Shown here piece after piece: positions 1 to 6,658 of a DNA stretch of 11,243 bases; position 1 is the stretch's first letter; every line of letters starts with the position of its first letter. Position numbers and translations under genes: made by a program. The notes below the pieces were generated by a model. That model was not told the origin of the DNA. It made no database searches and saw nothing but the letters and a program-made list of their open reading frames with translations. This DNA comes from JASFEQ01 sp050122535 (GTDB lineage: Bacteria; Desulfobacterota; DSM-4660; Desulfatiglandales; HGW-15), in NCBI GenBank assembly GCA_050122535.1, contig JASFIT010000110.1, positions 1 through 11,243 on the forward strand, in the 5' to 3' direction.

Positions 1-63
1 TTGAGCATTCCTATTATTTAGGCCTCCTTGACTTGACACTGTTTCTTGAGTAGCTTGGATTGT

Positions 64-795
64 ATGGAAAGTGAGATTGAGGCACTGAAAAGAATTCTCC
101 AAGATACCGAAAAAATCACTGTGCTCACAGGGGCTGGAATTTCAGCCGAGAGCGGTGTGCCCACCTTCAGGGGTGCGGACGGCCTATGGCAAAAATACCG
201 TGCCACCGAGCTTGCCACGCCTGAAGCCTTTTCAAGGAATCCGAAGCTCGTCTGGGAGTTCTACCACTGGCGGCGAGGCCTTATTAGTCAAGTGACCTAT
301 AATGCGGCCCACAAGGCCCTTGCTGATCTTGAGTCAAAGGTTCCACATTTCACCCTCGTAACGCAAAACGTGGACGGACTTCATCTCCTCGCAGGGAGTA
401 AGAACGTGCTGGAAATTCACGGAAATCTTTGGAAGATCCGTTGCACTGCGTGTCAAAAAATTACCACCGGTCGTTCGTCAGACCTGAGCGCTTTGCCGAA
501 ATGCCAAGAATGCGGGGGTCTGCTCCGTCCCCATGTGGTCTGGTTTGGGGAGGCCTTGGACGCCACTCTCCTGCGCCAAGCCATTGCGGCATCCCGGGAT
601 TGCCAGGTCATGCTGGTTATTGGTACATCATCGTTGGTTCAGCCTGCTGCATCTCTGGCCCTTGAGGCCAAATCGGCAGGGGCAACCTTGGCGGAAATCA
701 ATCTGGAAAAGACCCCCCATTCTCATTTCATGGACTTCAGCATCTTGGGTAAAGCGGGCGACATTGTCCCAAGACTTTTGAGGAATTGGCCATGA
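64..795 (+). CDS. cobB: Class III sirtuin, NAD-dependent protein deacylase (CobB/Sir2 family)
   Basis: Predicted cytoplasmic enzyme of 243 aa that removes acyl groups from lysines using NAD, giving nicotinamide and O-acyl-ADP-ribose. Visible motifs: NAD-binding GAGISAESG (residues 23-31) and PTFRG (33-37); TQNVDGLH (100-107); catalytic His119 in EIHGN; zinc ligands Cys127, Cys130, Cys147 and Cys150. The FYHWRR segment supplies Tyr67 and Arg70 in the Y-x-x-R spacing that in SIRT5 and E. coli CobB binds succinyl or malonyl lysine, so desuccinylase activity is plausible (family knowledge, not shown here). The start is uncertain: ATG 64 is chosen, with an in-frame TTG at 46 as the alternative, and neither has a good Shine-Dalgarno sequence. 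The stop overlaps the next start as ATGA (792-795), suggesting an operon with the SAM hydrolase. The length is normal for the family. Confidence 0.93.
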   Translation: MESEIEALKRILQDTEKITVLTGAGISAESGVPTFRGADGLWQKYRATELATPEAFSRNPKLVWEFYHWRRGLISQVTYNAAHKALADLESKVPHFTLVTQNVDGLHLLAGSKNVLEIHGNLWKIRCTACQKITTGRSSDLSALPKCQECGGLLRPHVVWFGEALDATLLRQAIAASRDCQVMLVIGTSSLVQPAASLALEAKSAGATLAEINLEKTPHSHFMDFSILGKAGDIVPRLLRNWP

Positions 796-1610
796 AGGCC
801 TCTGGCATCATCTCCCTGACGACGGATTTCGGCCTCAGCGATCCCTACGTGGCGATGATGAAAGGCGTCATCCTCTCCATTAATCCAGAAGCCCGGATCG
901 TTGACGTCAGCCACCAGGTCAGAGCTGGCTCCATCATTCAAGCGGCTGGCCTTATCCATGAGACCTTCCCCTTTTACCCGAAAGGAACTGTGCACGTGGC
1001 CGTTGTGGATCCGGGTGTGGGGAGTGAAAGGCGCCTCATGGGGATGGAAGCAGGCGGACATTTTTTCGTTGGACCTGATAATGGTGTCTTCTGGCCCCTC
1101 ATAGAGGACTATAAAGGGTCTGAGATTATTCATCTCACTGAAAGCAGGTATTTCCTTCCTTCTATCAGCCACACCTTTCATGGACGGGAGGTCTTTGCAC
1201 CTGTAGCTGCCCACCTTTCACAGGGTGTCTCTCTGAAACGGATGGGTTCCAAGCTGAGTGATCCGGTCCAACTGCATTTCCCCAAACCGCAAAAAGAGGG
1301 AGAAAAACTATATGGACAGATCACACGAGTGGACAACTTTGGCAACCTCATCACAAATATCCACCGCAGAGACTTGGAGTCTTTTCTTGAATCCTTTGAG
1401 CCGGTGATTGAGGTGGGGGACCTAACAATTAAGAGACTTCGTCCCACTTATGCGGATGCGGGGGAGGGTGAACCCTTGGCGCTCATCAACAGCTCCGATT
1501 GGTTGGAGATCGCAATTAACCTGGGCCGGGCCGATAAATATGTGGGATTGCTTTCAGAAGAGATTATTGGGGTAGAGGTCAAGGTGAGCAAATCCAAAGG
1601 ACCATTTTAA
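792..1610 (+). CDS. S-adenosyl-L-methionine hydrolase (SAM hydroxide adenosyltransferase, DUF62 family)
   Basis: Predicted 272-aa cytoplasmic enzyme of the fluorinase/chlorinase superfamily, whose bacterial DUF62 members use water to split SAM into adenosine and methionine. The N-terminal substrate domain shows TTDFG-x-x-D-x-YV (residues 10-20), VVDPGVGSER (71-80), PDNG (95-98) and TFHGRE (128-133). Asp73, Arg80 and His130 match the Asp-Arg-His triad described for DUF62 hydrolases, and the halogenase-specific insertion is not evident. The C-terminal domain has the usual DNFGNLITN motif. ATG 792 is preferred over TTG 786 because GAGGAA at 780-785 sits six bases upstream of it. The start overlaps the sirtuin stop, so translation is probably coupled. 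The 3' end meets the opposing HNH gene in a shared TTAA. Its physiological role in free-living bacteria is not settled. Confidence 0.93.
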   Translation: MKASGIISLTTDFGLSDPYVAMMKGVILSINPEARIVDVSHQVRAGSIIQAAGLIHETFPFYPKGTVHVAVVDPGVGSERRLMGMEAGGHFFVGPDNGVFWPLIEDYKGSEIIHLTESRYFLPSISHTFHGREVFAPVAAHLSQGVSLKRMGSKLSDPVQLHFPKPQKEGEKLYGQITRVDNFGNLITNIHRRDLESFLESFEPVIEVGDLTIKRLRPTYADAGEGEPLALINSSDWLEIAINLGRADKYVGLLSEEIIGVEVKVSKSKGPF

Positions 1611-1912
1611 GGGCTGCGCCTCCCCGATAACGATTTCAGATACTCCTCCCATTCGATGGGTAACAGGTATTTCTTTTTGCTATTGCACTGCTTGCAGGCA
1701 GGGACGATATTTCCTTTACGGCTCTTTCCGCCTCGGCTGAGGGGAACCACATGATCCATGGTAAGGCTGTTCCTGCCAACCGTGCGATGACAATAATAGC
1801 ATTCTCCTTTTTGGATCTTCCTCATCCACCAGGCAGATTGCCTGAGGCGACGGGCCTTCTCCTTTTCTCGCCTTATGTCCTGCTCACTGATTTCTTCAAG
1901 CTCATTTATCAT
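1607..1912 (-). CDS. Small HNH endonuclease domain protein
   Basis: 101-aa protein that is almost entirely one HNH (McrA/5-methylcytosine-type) nuclease domain. A basic, charged N-terminal helix (residues 3-35) is followed by C38-x2-C41, the catalytic-type DH pair at 53-54 (LTMDHVVPLSRGG), Asn68 (GNIVPACKQCN) and C73-x2-C76. The four cysteines should bind a structural zinc, and the His/Asn pair a catalytic metal. No partner domain is present, so the target is unknown. Possible roles are DNA repair or processing, or a remnant homing or defence nuclease. The start at 1912 lies six bases after the PilZ gene stop, with AAAGG inside the end of that gene as ribosome binding site, so the two are read as one unit. 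The stop overlaps the convergent SAM hydrolase stop by four bases. Confidence 0.87.
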   Translation of the reverse strand: MINELEEISEQDIRREKEKARRLRQSAWWMRKIQKGECYYCHRTVGRNSLTMDHVVPLSRGGKSRKGNIVPACKQCNSKKKYLLPIEWEEYLKSLSGRRSP

Positions 1913-1918
1913 CGGTTC

Positions 1919-2623
1919 TCAACCTTTAAGGCTCCGGCGCAGTTCGATCCCTACAATGTAACAACCCTGATATTTCCCTTCCTCTATTTTAGTCTTATGT
2001 TTTACGACAGCATCCATTCTCAACATGAGTGATTCAGAATAAAAAGTCATGTTTTCCAGTGTATCACCTCGATCCAGGATCTTGAGCAGGTCAAAATCCT
2101 TTTTCCGAACCAGTAGGCCAAACCCACGCTTTGAGCGGTCAAAAACATTTAGGGTGTATTTTCTACCCTTCCCTTGGCCTGTCGGCAGTCTGAATTCAAC
2201 AGAGACCATCTTGGGCTCATCGTAGCGAGTCCTTTTTTCTCTCCGTTTCTCCTGGATCTCAAGCTTGTCCGGGAAGCTCATGATGAATCCAAAGTGGGGT
2301 GGAATATTGCTCACACCAGTATTTCTCGCGGAGCACTGGCACAGATTTTCATTAACCAGGAACTCCATGATCACATCGGGAAAAGATTGGATGAGATCAT
2401 CCCCTTTAGAAGGCTCCAGCTTTTCAATAATTAACTGTGCTTCTGTATCAATCTCCAAGTTCTCTAGCTCTAAGAGCGTTCCAGCTTCCACAATCTTCAG
2501 CAATTTAGAGGTGAATGGATTCTTTGCTCCTCTAATGCGAACTTTGATTTGCGTTTTATTGGAAACTGATCTCTGAAGGATCCTCAATATCTTCTGTTTG
2601 TTGTCCAATACGTGCCACTTCAT
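1919..2623 (-). CDS. YcgR-like PilZ-domain protein, putative cyclic-di-GMP receptor
   Basis: 234-aa soluble protein with two parts. Residues 1 to about 120 resemble the N-terminal (PilZN/YcgR-N) beta domain in size and position, though this is inferred from layout. Residues 125-230 form a PilZ domain: the RxxxR switch is at Arg127-Arg131 (RREKR) and the DxSxxG motif at 162-167 (DRSKRG), the two signatures that bind cyclic-di-GMP. Length is close to E. coli YcgR (about 244 aa), which acts as a flagellar brake, but no flagellar genes lie nearby, so the output is unknown. ATG 2623 is preferred over ATG 2629 because GGAG (2633-2630) is six bases upstream of it. It is the first gene of a two-gene minus-strand unit with the HNH gene. 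Inverted repeats lie just upstream. Confidence 0.87.
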   Translation of the reverse strand: MKWHVLDNKQKILRILQRSVSNKTQIKVRIRGAKNPFTSKLLKIVEAGTLLELENLEIDTEAQLIIEKLEPSKGDDLIQSFPDVIMEFLVNENLCQCSARNTGVSNIPPHFGFIMSFPDKLEIQEKRREKRTRYDEPKMVSVEFRLPTGQGKGRKYTLNVFDRSKRGFGLLVRKKDFDLLKILDRGDTLENMTFYSESLMLRMDAVVKHKTKIEEGKYQGCYIVGIELRRSLKG

Positions 2624-2639
2624 CACCATCTCCAGCGCT

Positions 2640-2691
2640 AAAGATCAAAAGATCTTTGCAACGAATATTTGCAGCCCTTGCTCTTCGTTGC
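2640..2691. promoter_or_regulatory. Two adjacent inverted repeats upstream of the PilZ gene
   Basis: AAAGATC (2640-2646) and GATCTTT (2651-2657) form a perfect 7-bp inverted repeat around AAAA. GCAACGAA (2658-2665) and TTCGTTGC (2684-2691) form a perfect 8-bp repeat with an 18-base spacer directly beside it. Both lie in the presumed leader or promoter of the minus-strand PilZ-HNH unit. A weak promoter-like pair (TTTACA near 2720, GATAAT near 2700, minus strand) sits just upstream but has suboptimal spacing. They could be an operator or leader RNA hairpins. Neither is followed by a T-run, so they are not intrinsic terminators. Confidence 0.35.
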
Positions 2692-2847
2692 GTATATTAT
2701 CAGAGAAACCTCCGACTGTAAATGAATCTCGGCTTTCGAATCTCTTGAATTTGTTGGGGATTTTGGTTTCCTTAATTCGAGGAGAACGGGGAGATCATCA
2801 AAACTCCCGTTGACGTGGAAAGGCAAAGGTGGTAAGAATTTTTTGTG

Positions 2848-3435
2848 ATGAACGACCTTTTCTATCGTTTAATGGGAGAGGCCCTCAGGGAGGCTGAAAA
2901 GGGGTTTGCCGAAGGAGAGGTCCCAGTGGGTGCTGTCCTGGCCGGACCCGACGGGCGTATTGCTGCAAAGGCCCATAATCAACCCATAGCCCTCAATGAC
3001 CCAACGGCCCATGCCGAGATATTGGTCTTGAGAGACGCGGGAGCCTTGTACAAGAACTACAGAATTTCGAGCGCAACCCTCGTCGTTACCATTGAACCCT
3101 GCCTTATGTGCATGGGTGCGGTCCTTAACGCCAGAATATCTCGGTTGGTCTTTGGTGCCCGTGATCCCAGATGGGGCGCAGCCGGCTCCCTATATGATCT
3201 GGGGACAGACGACCGTTTAAATCACAGCATTGAAGTTATCCCCGGCATCATGGAAAAAGAATGTAGTAGGCTTATGCAGGACTTTTTCCGTTATCGAAGG
3301 GGAAAGGATAAGAGGTTTCGGAGAGGTACCGAAGTGGTCGTAACGGGGTCGACTCGAAATCGACTTGTCCCGTTAAAAGCGGGGCACGTGGGTTCGAATC
3401 CCACCCTCTCCGCCAATAAATCCAACTCTAGTTGA
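2848..3435 (+). CDS. tadA: tRNA-specific adenosine deaminase TadA, frame reading through tRNA-Ser
   Basis: Zinc deaminase that converts adenosine 34 of tRNA-Arg(ACG) to inosine. Motifs: His55 and Glu57 (HAE, zinc ligand and proton shuttle) and PC-x2-C with Cys85 and Cys88; the C-terminal helix MQDFFRYRR is also present. ATG 2848 is chosen over GTG 2845; AAGGTGG at 2826-2832 is rather distant as a ribosome site. The recognisable protein ends near residue 155, but the frame has no stop there. It runs through the whole tRNA-Ser(CGA) gene (from residue 158) and ends at TGA 3433-3435, giving 195 aa and about 38 tRNA- and spacer-encoded extra residues. An out-of-frame TAA at 3309-3311 would end the protein normally if one base, such as a G in the run at 3299-3302, were missing here. 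So the true end is uncertain: a real overlap, a recent frameshift or a sequence error. Confidence 0.88.
   Translation: MNDLFYRLMGEALREAEKGFAEGEVPVGAVLAGPDGRIAAKAHNQPIALNDPTAHAEILVLRDAGALYKNYRISSATLVVTIEPCLMCMGAVLNARISRLVFGARDPRWGAAGSLYDLGTDDRLNHSIEVIPGIMEKECSRLMQDFFRYRRGKDKRFRRGTEVVVTGSTRNRLVPLKAGHVGSNPTLSANKSNSS
3320..3415 (+). tRNA. tRNA-Ser(CGA), decodes UCG
   Basis: A 96-nt class II tRNA with encoded CCA. The acceptor stem GGAGAGG (3320-3326) pairs with CCTCTCC before G-CCA. The anticodon arm GTCGA-CTCGAAA-TCGAC gives anticodon CGA. A long variable arm (TGTCCCG pairing with CGGGGCA, one G-U) and T arm GTGGG-TTCGAAT-CCCAC complete a serine tRNA. It lies inside the open 3' end of the tadA frame, on the same strand, so it is probably released from a tadA-containing transcript by RNase P. 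Confidence 0.96.
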
Positions 3436-3534
3436 AGATATCATCGGTAGCTTTTGGCGAGTGGCGCTTGTCAGTGGCGTCTTAATGATGAGTGAAGACC
3501 TTTCGCCATTTGCATTCTGCTCAGGCGGAATCGC

Positions 3535-3630
3535 GGAGAGATGTCCGAGCTGGCTGAAGGAGCGCGACTGGAAATCGCGTGTACCACCCAAAAAGTGGTA
3601 CCGAGGGTTCGAATCCCTCTCTCTCCGCCA
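3535..3630 (+). tRNA. tRNA-Ser(GGA), decodes UCC and UCU
   Basis: A second 96-nt serine tRNA with encoded CCA, 119 bases downstream of the first. The acceptor GGAGAGA pairs with TCTCTCC. The anticodon arm CGCGA-CTGGAAA-TCGCG gives anticodon GGA. The variable arm has a perfect 7-bp stem (GTACCAC with GTGGTAC), and the T arm is GAGGG-TTCGAAT-CCCTC. The acceptor and T arms resemble the first tRNA, but the D, anticodon and variable regions differ, so this is not a recent duplicate. The spacer 3416-3534 contains no other recognisable RNA. Confidence 0.96.
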
Positions 3631-3733
3631 TCCTTCTTCATGTAAGTTGTTGACGGAGCCGCCTTGTAAGAAAGCCAAAGCGTATGCTATCAGTTCAATA
3701 CCAACTCCATCACTCCATGTGAGAGGTTTACTC

Positions 3734-5386
3734 ATGTCCTACGAGGTCTTAGCCAGAAAATGGCGTCCTCAAGTCTTTGAGGAGGTCATTGGCCAAGAAC
3801 ATATTACGCAGACACTAATGAATGCCATAAAAAAGGATAGGCTGGCCCATGCCTATCTCTTCAGTGGTGCGAGAGGGGTGGGGAAAACCTCTGTGGCCCG
3901 TATCCTGGCCAAGGCCATCAACTGTGATGAAGGTCAACCAGGCGTTCCATGTAATAGATGCCATTCATGTGTAGAGATTACAAATGGTTCTTCCGTAGAT
4001 GTCCAGGAAATCGATGGTGCATCAAATCGCGGCATTGACGAAATCAGAGAGCTCAGGGAAAACATCAAGTACATGCCAGCCTCAACCGCCTTCCGCATTT
4101 ACATTATTGATGAAGTGCATATGCTGACCTTGCCAGCCTTTAACGCACTTCTCAAGACCCTTGAGGAACCTCCAGCTCACGTGAAATTTGTATTCGCCAC
4201 GACCGAACCCCATAAGGTTCCAGTCACCATTCTTTCCCGTTGTCAGAGATTCGATTTCAAGCGGATATCGCTGGGCGGGATTCTCAAACAACTTGAAAAA
4301 ATATCAATGGAAGAAGGAATAGAGATAAGTAGGGCCGCGCTAAGCCTAATCGCGAGAGAGGCAGAAGGAAGCATGAGAGATGCCGAGAGCCTGTTGGATC
4401 AGGTCGTATCTTTCACTGGGAGCAAAGTTGAGGATAGGCATATCTCGGATATTTTGGGCATCATTGACAGGGAACTGATATTTGAGGCCTCTCAGGCGAT
4501 CCTTGAAGGCTCGGCCGAAAAATGTATGGACATTGTGGATAGGATTTATACATACGGCTATGACATAAAGGAATTCTACAGGGTCCTCATGGATCAGTTC
4601 AGGAATCTACTCGTCAGCCTGGTTGCCCCTCAAAATGACTTGATAGATTTGACCGATAGGGACAGGGAAGAGATCGATCGCCAGGCCCGGATGGGAGGCT
4701 TGGAAAAAATTCAACAAGCATTAAACCTGCTGATCGTTCGCGAACCTGATCTGAAAATGACATCACATCCCAGGCTAGTCTTAGAGGCCATAATGATCAA
4801 ATTGTGCCGCCTGGGAGACGTTCTCTCCTTTGATGAACTCCTTAAGAAAATCCATATTCTTGAAAAGAAGTTGGCCGCTTTCCCTAACAAAAGTGGCTCG
4901 GCAGCGAACCTCTCAGACCCAGGATTGGACTGGGAAGTGGAAGAAAGGGCAGGACCCGGTTCGGAAATGTCCACCGAGGAGCCTGAAGAGCAGAATTGGG
5001 GCGACCTTTTGGACCATCTCGCGTCAAAAAATGGAGCCATGGCTAATGTGCTAAAGGAGTGGCGCTTTCTCCGTCTGAAAGGCCAGACGCTTGAGATAGC
5101 GAGAGGGGACAATCCTTTTTCTTCCAGTTATCTTGATGAGCCAGAGAGGTTAGACAAGTTTATCGACTATTGTCGAGAATATTTTAGCAGAGATTTGATC
5201 ATAAAGATCGTAGATGATAAAAAAAAAGATGAGAGAATTGATGCCCCAGACAGAGAAGAAACCCACTATAAGCAAAAGGAACATTCAGATTTACCGCAAC
5301 CCGTTCAGGACATCCTACAAATCTTTCAGGGAGAGATAAAGGAGGAAATCTCCATCAAGCAGGAGGACACCAAGGAATCAGGTTAA
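3734..5386 (+). CDS. dnaX: DNA polymerase III subunit tau/gamma (clamp loader)
   Basis: 550-aa AAA+ ATPase that, with delta and delta-prime, loads the sliding clamp and links the polymerases to the helicase. Visible: N-terminal YEVLARKWRP; Walker A GARGVGKT (45-52); zinc module Cys64, Cys73, Cys76, Cys79; Walker B IIDEVHM (124-130); sensor 1 near Thr156; SRC arginine finger (168-170). Domain III follows, then a charged linker and a short C-terminal tail. ATG 3734 is chosen because homology begins there and GAGAGG (3721-3726) lies seven bases upstream; the frame is open further 5' only because it crosses the tRNA. An AAA AAA AAA run (5219-5227, Lys496-498) is followed in the minus-one frame by Arg and TGA (5230-5232), so slippage would give a 499-aa gamma-like form. 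ebfC follows closely. Confidence 0.97.
   Translation: MSYEVLARKWRPQVFEEVIGQEHITQTLMNAIKKDRLAHAYLFSGARGVGKTSVARILAKAINCDEGQPGVPCNRCHSCVEITNGSSVDVQEIDGASNRGIDEIRELRENIKYMPASTAFRIYIIDEVHMLTLPAFNALLKTLEEPPAHVKFVFATTEPHKVPVTILSRCQRFDFKRISLGGILKQLEKISMEEGIEISRAALSLIAREAEGSMRDAESLLDQVVSFTGSKVEDRHISDILGIIDRELIFEASQAILEGSAEKCMDIVDRIYTYGYDIKEFYRVLMDQFRNLLVSLVAPQNDLIDLTDRDREEIDRQARMGGLEKIQQALNLLIVREPDLKMTSHPRLVLEAIMIKLCRLGDVLSFDELLKKIHILEKKLAAFPNKSGSAANLSDPGLDWEVEERAGPGSEMSTEEPEEQNWGDLLDHLASKNGAMANVLKEWRFLRLKGQTLEIARGDNPFSSSYLDEPERLDKFIDYCREYFSRDLIIKIVDDKKKDERIDAPDREETHYKQKEHSDLPQPVQDILQIFQGEIKEEISIKQEDTKESG
5219..5232 (+). promoter_or_regulatory. A9 slippage site in dnaX with immediate minus-one stop
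   Basis: Nine consecutive A (5219-5227) fall exactly on three Lys codons. One extra transcribed A, or ribosomal minus-one slippage, yields AGA then TGA at 5230-5232. Thermus thermophilus dnaX is known to make gamma by transcriptional slippage at an A9 run followed closely by a stop. Here the tail lost would be about 51 residues. No convincing upstream Shine-Dalgarno stimulator or downstream hairpin is visible, which favours transcriptional over ribosomal slippage if it occurs. Confidence 0.5.
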
Positions 5387-5412
5387 GCATAGATTGCAGG
5401 GAGGAAGAAAGC

Positions 5413-5742
5413 GTGAAAGGAATACCAAACATGGGAAATCTCCTGAAACAGGCGCAGCAATTCCAGACAAAGATGGCCAAGCTTCAGGAGGAGTTAGAGG
5501 ACAGAACGGTAGAAGCCTCTGCCGGAGGCGGTATGGTCACAGTGGTGGTCAATGGACGGCAGGAGATTGTCTCCATAAACATCGAGCCAGAGGTCATTAA
5601 CTCGGACGATAAAGAAATGCTCCAAGACCTTATTCTGGCAGCGGTTAACGATGGCCTGAGCAAGGCAAAAGAGATGGTGAACGAAGAGATGGGGAAGCTG
5701 ACAAGGGGGCTAAATCTTCCTAACATTCCTGGGCTAACGTAA
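5413..5742 (+). CDS. ybaB: Nucleoid-associated protein, YbaB/EbfC family
   Basis: 109-aa small DNA-binding protein of the YbaB/EbfC family, which forms dimers and coats nucleoid DNA. The family layout is seen: N-terminal MGNLLKQAQQFQTKMAKLQEEL helix, the A-x-AGGGMVTV-x-VNG beta segment (about 36-49), then the acidic EVI-x-x-DDKEMLQDLI region and a C-terminal helix with Met/Lys-rich ends. GTG 5413 is preferred because GGGAGG (5399-5404) lies eight bases upstream; ATG 5431 is an internal alternative and fits some family N-termini. It begins 26 bases after dnaX, the usual dnaX-ybaB-recR order, although recR is here separated by a 310-base repeat-rich spacer instead of being adjacent. Confidence 0.95.
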   Translation: MKGIPNMGNLLKQAQQFQTKMAKLQEELEDRTVEASAGGGMVTVVVNGRQEIVSINIEPEVINSDDKEMLQDLILAAVNDGLSKAKEMVNEEMGKLTRGLNLPNIPGLT

Positions 5743-5746
5743 CGAC

Positions 5747-5851
5747 AAGTGAGCTAAAGTGCCTAGAGTGCCTAAAATGAGCTAAAATTAAGAGAACAGA
5801 ATTCTTTTTGAGTTATCTATATCTATCAACTTTAGACACTTTAGTTCACTT
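5747..5851. repeat. Inverted minisatellite arms (AAGTGCCTA family)
   Basis: The left arm 5747-5769 and right arm 5829-5851 are reverse complements at 20 of 23 positions. All three differences are transitions that leave G-U pairs possible on one strand. Each arm is itself tandem: AAGTG or its variant recurs at 5747, 5757, 5766 and 5775, that is every 9-10 bases. The RNA could fold into a long hairpin with a 59-base loop. There is no T-run, so terminator function is not supported. Confidence 0.75.
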
Positions 5852-5854
5852 TAG

Positions 5855-5954
5855 GCCCGCCTGCTGTACCCGTTTGTTATGAACATTGTCTCGTTTGACC
5901 ATGTTCGATTACCCAATCCAAATGCAGCATACTGCGGAAAGAGCCATTGCGGGC
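5855..5954. repeat. Nested imperfect palindrome flanked by 11-bp direct repeats
   Basis: GCCCGC (5855-5860) pairs with GCGGGC (5949-5954), TGCTG (5862-5866) with CAGCA (5925-5929), and GAACATTGTC (5881-5890) with GACCATGTTC (5897-5906; 9 of 10) around a 6-base loop. TCACTTTAGGC occurs exactly on both sides (5846-5856 and 5958-5968). This may be a palindromic insertion into the minisatellite, or a structured RNA. It has no homology I can name. Confidence 0.45.
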
Positions 5955-6052
5955 AGGTCACTTTAGGCACTTATCAAATGACTTTACTTCTCCATTTAAC
6001 CGTTTTTTCATCTCACTGCTATCCATTGAAGCAGAGTTAGCCTGGATCTACT

Positions 6053-6658
6053 ATGGGAATCCATCCACCACCTCTCGAGAAGCTCATAGAGCAACTTTCT
6101 AGATTGCCTGGGATTGGACAGAAGTCCGCCACAAGGGTGGCTTTATATATCTTAAAGAGCCAGCGGGAACTTGCGGAGAACCTTGCCAAGAGCCTTATGG
6201 AGGTTAAGGATAAGATAGACTTCTGCTCCACCTGTTTCAATCTCACTGACGAAAATCCGTGTTCTATTTGCAGAGACCAAATCCGGGCAAATGGAATCAT
6301 CTGTATTGTTGAAGGACCTGGCGATCAACTGGCCATAGAAGAGTCCGGAATCTTTAAAGGGAGGTATCATATCCTCCACGGGGTGCTCTCACCGCTCGAT
6401 GGTATTGGGCCCGAGGACCTCAAAATAGGCGAACTCTTCGATCGCATTGATGAGGAAGAGGTGAAGGAACTTATCCTGGCAACCAATCCCACGGCAGAAG
6501 GTGAAGCCACTGCCTCCTACCTGGCCAAAATCCTTGCCGACAAAGATGTGAAAATTACCCGAATAGCCCTCGGCGTTCCTATGGGAGGAGACCTGAAATA
6601 TATGGATTCCATGACGCTCCGACACTCCCTCAAAAGCCGCCATCCATTATCACCATGA
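6053..6658 (+). CDS. recR: Recombination mediator protein RecR
   Basis: 201-aa protein that works with RecO and RecF to load RecA at single-strand gaps. All family domains are present at normal length: a helix-hairpin-helix near residues 8-30 (LSRLPGIGQKSATR), zinc finger Cys58, Cys61, Cys70, Cys73, and a Toprim domain from residue 81 (IICIVEGPGD with Glu87). The TNPTAEGEAT segment at 144-153 and the C-terminal ALGVPMGGDLKYMD Walker-B-like stretch also match. One small point: the usual VVEEPRD-type Toprim start reads IVEGPGD here. ATG 6053 has only a weak GGA element six bases upstream. The stop overlaps the glcD start as ATGA (6655-6658). Confidence 0.96.
   Translation: MGIHPPPLEKLIEQLSRLPGIGQKSATRVALYILKSQRELAENLAKSLMEVKDKIDFCSTCFNLTDENPCSICRDQIRANGIICIVEGPGDQLAIEESGIFKGRYHILHGVLSPLDGIGPEDLKIGELFDRIDEEEVKELILATNPTAEGEATASYLAKILADKDVKITRIALGVPMGGDLKYMDSMTLRHSLKSRHPLSP

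Larger units (their letters stand above)
5743..6052. other. Repeat-rich spacer between ebfC and recR
   Basis: No gene is visible in these 310 bases. They hold a 9-10-bp minisatellite (unit AAGTGCCTA or AAGTGAGCTA) on the plus strand at 5747-5789 and inverted at 5828-5856. A nested palindromic block follows at 5855-5954, then one more inverted unit at 5958-5972, and then AT-rich sequence up to the recR start. A T6 run near 6004-6009 has no stem before it. No convincing promoter for recR is seen. Confidence 0.7.

Noticed and set aside
33..61. Perfect TTGACA upstream of the sirtuin gene
   Set aside because: No acceptable -10 at 16-18 bases, and transcription would begin at or after ATG 64.
2812..2841. 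TTGACG with AAGAAT 18 bases downstream, before tadA
   Set aside because: The -10 is weak, and the start site would fall on the ATG itself, making a leaderless message; not strong enough to annotate.
3461..3733. 91-codon upstream extension of the dnaX frame
   Set aside because: It reads through tRNA-Ser(GGA). DnaX homology and a ribosome site begin at 3734.
3416..3733. Possible SRP (4.5S) RNA between tadA and dnaX, as in Bacillus
   Set aside because: The conserved GGAAG-tetraloop/AGCAGCC region is absent; only the second tRNA-Ser is found there.
3373..3735. 120-codon open frame on the minus strand across both tRNA-Ser genes
   Set aside because: Its residues (RERDSNPR-type) are the antisense translation of tRNA-Ser sequences, a common false gene.
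3829..3840. Canonical A-AAA-AAG slippery heptamer in dnaX with a minus-one TAG right after
   Set aside because: It lies at codon 33, so slippage would yield only a short peptide. The late A9 run is the sensible site.
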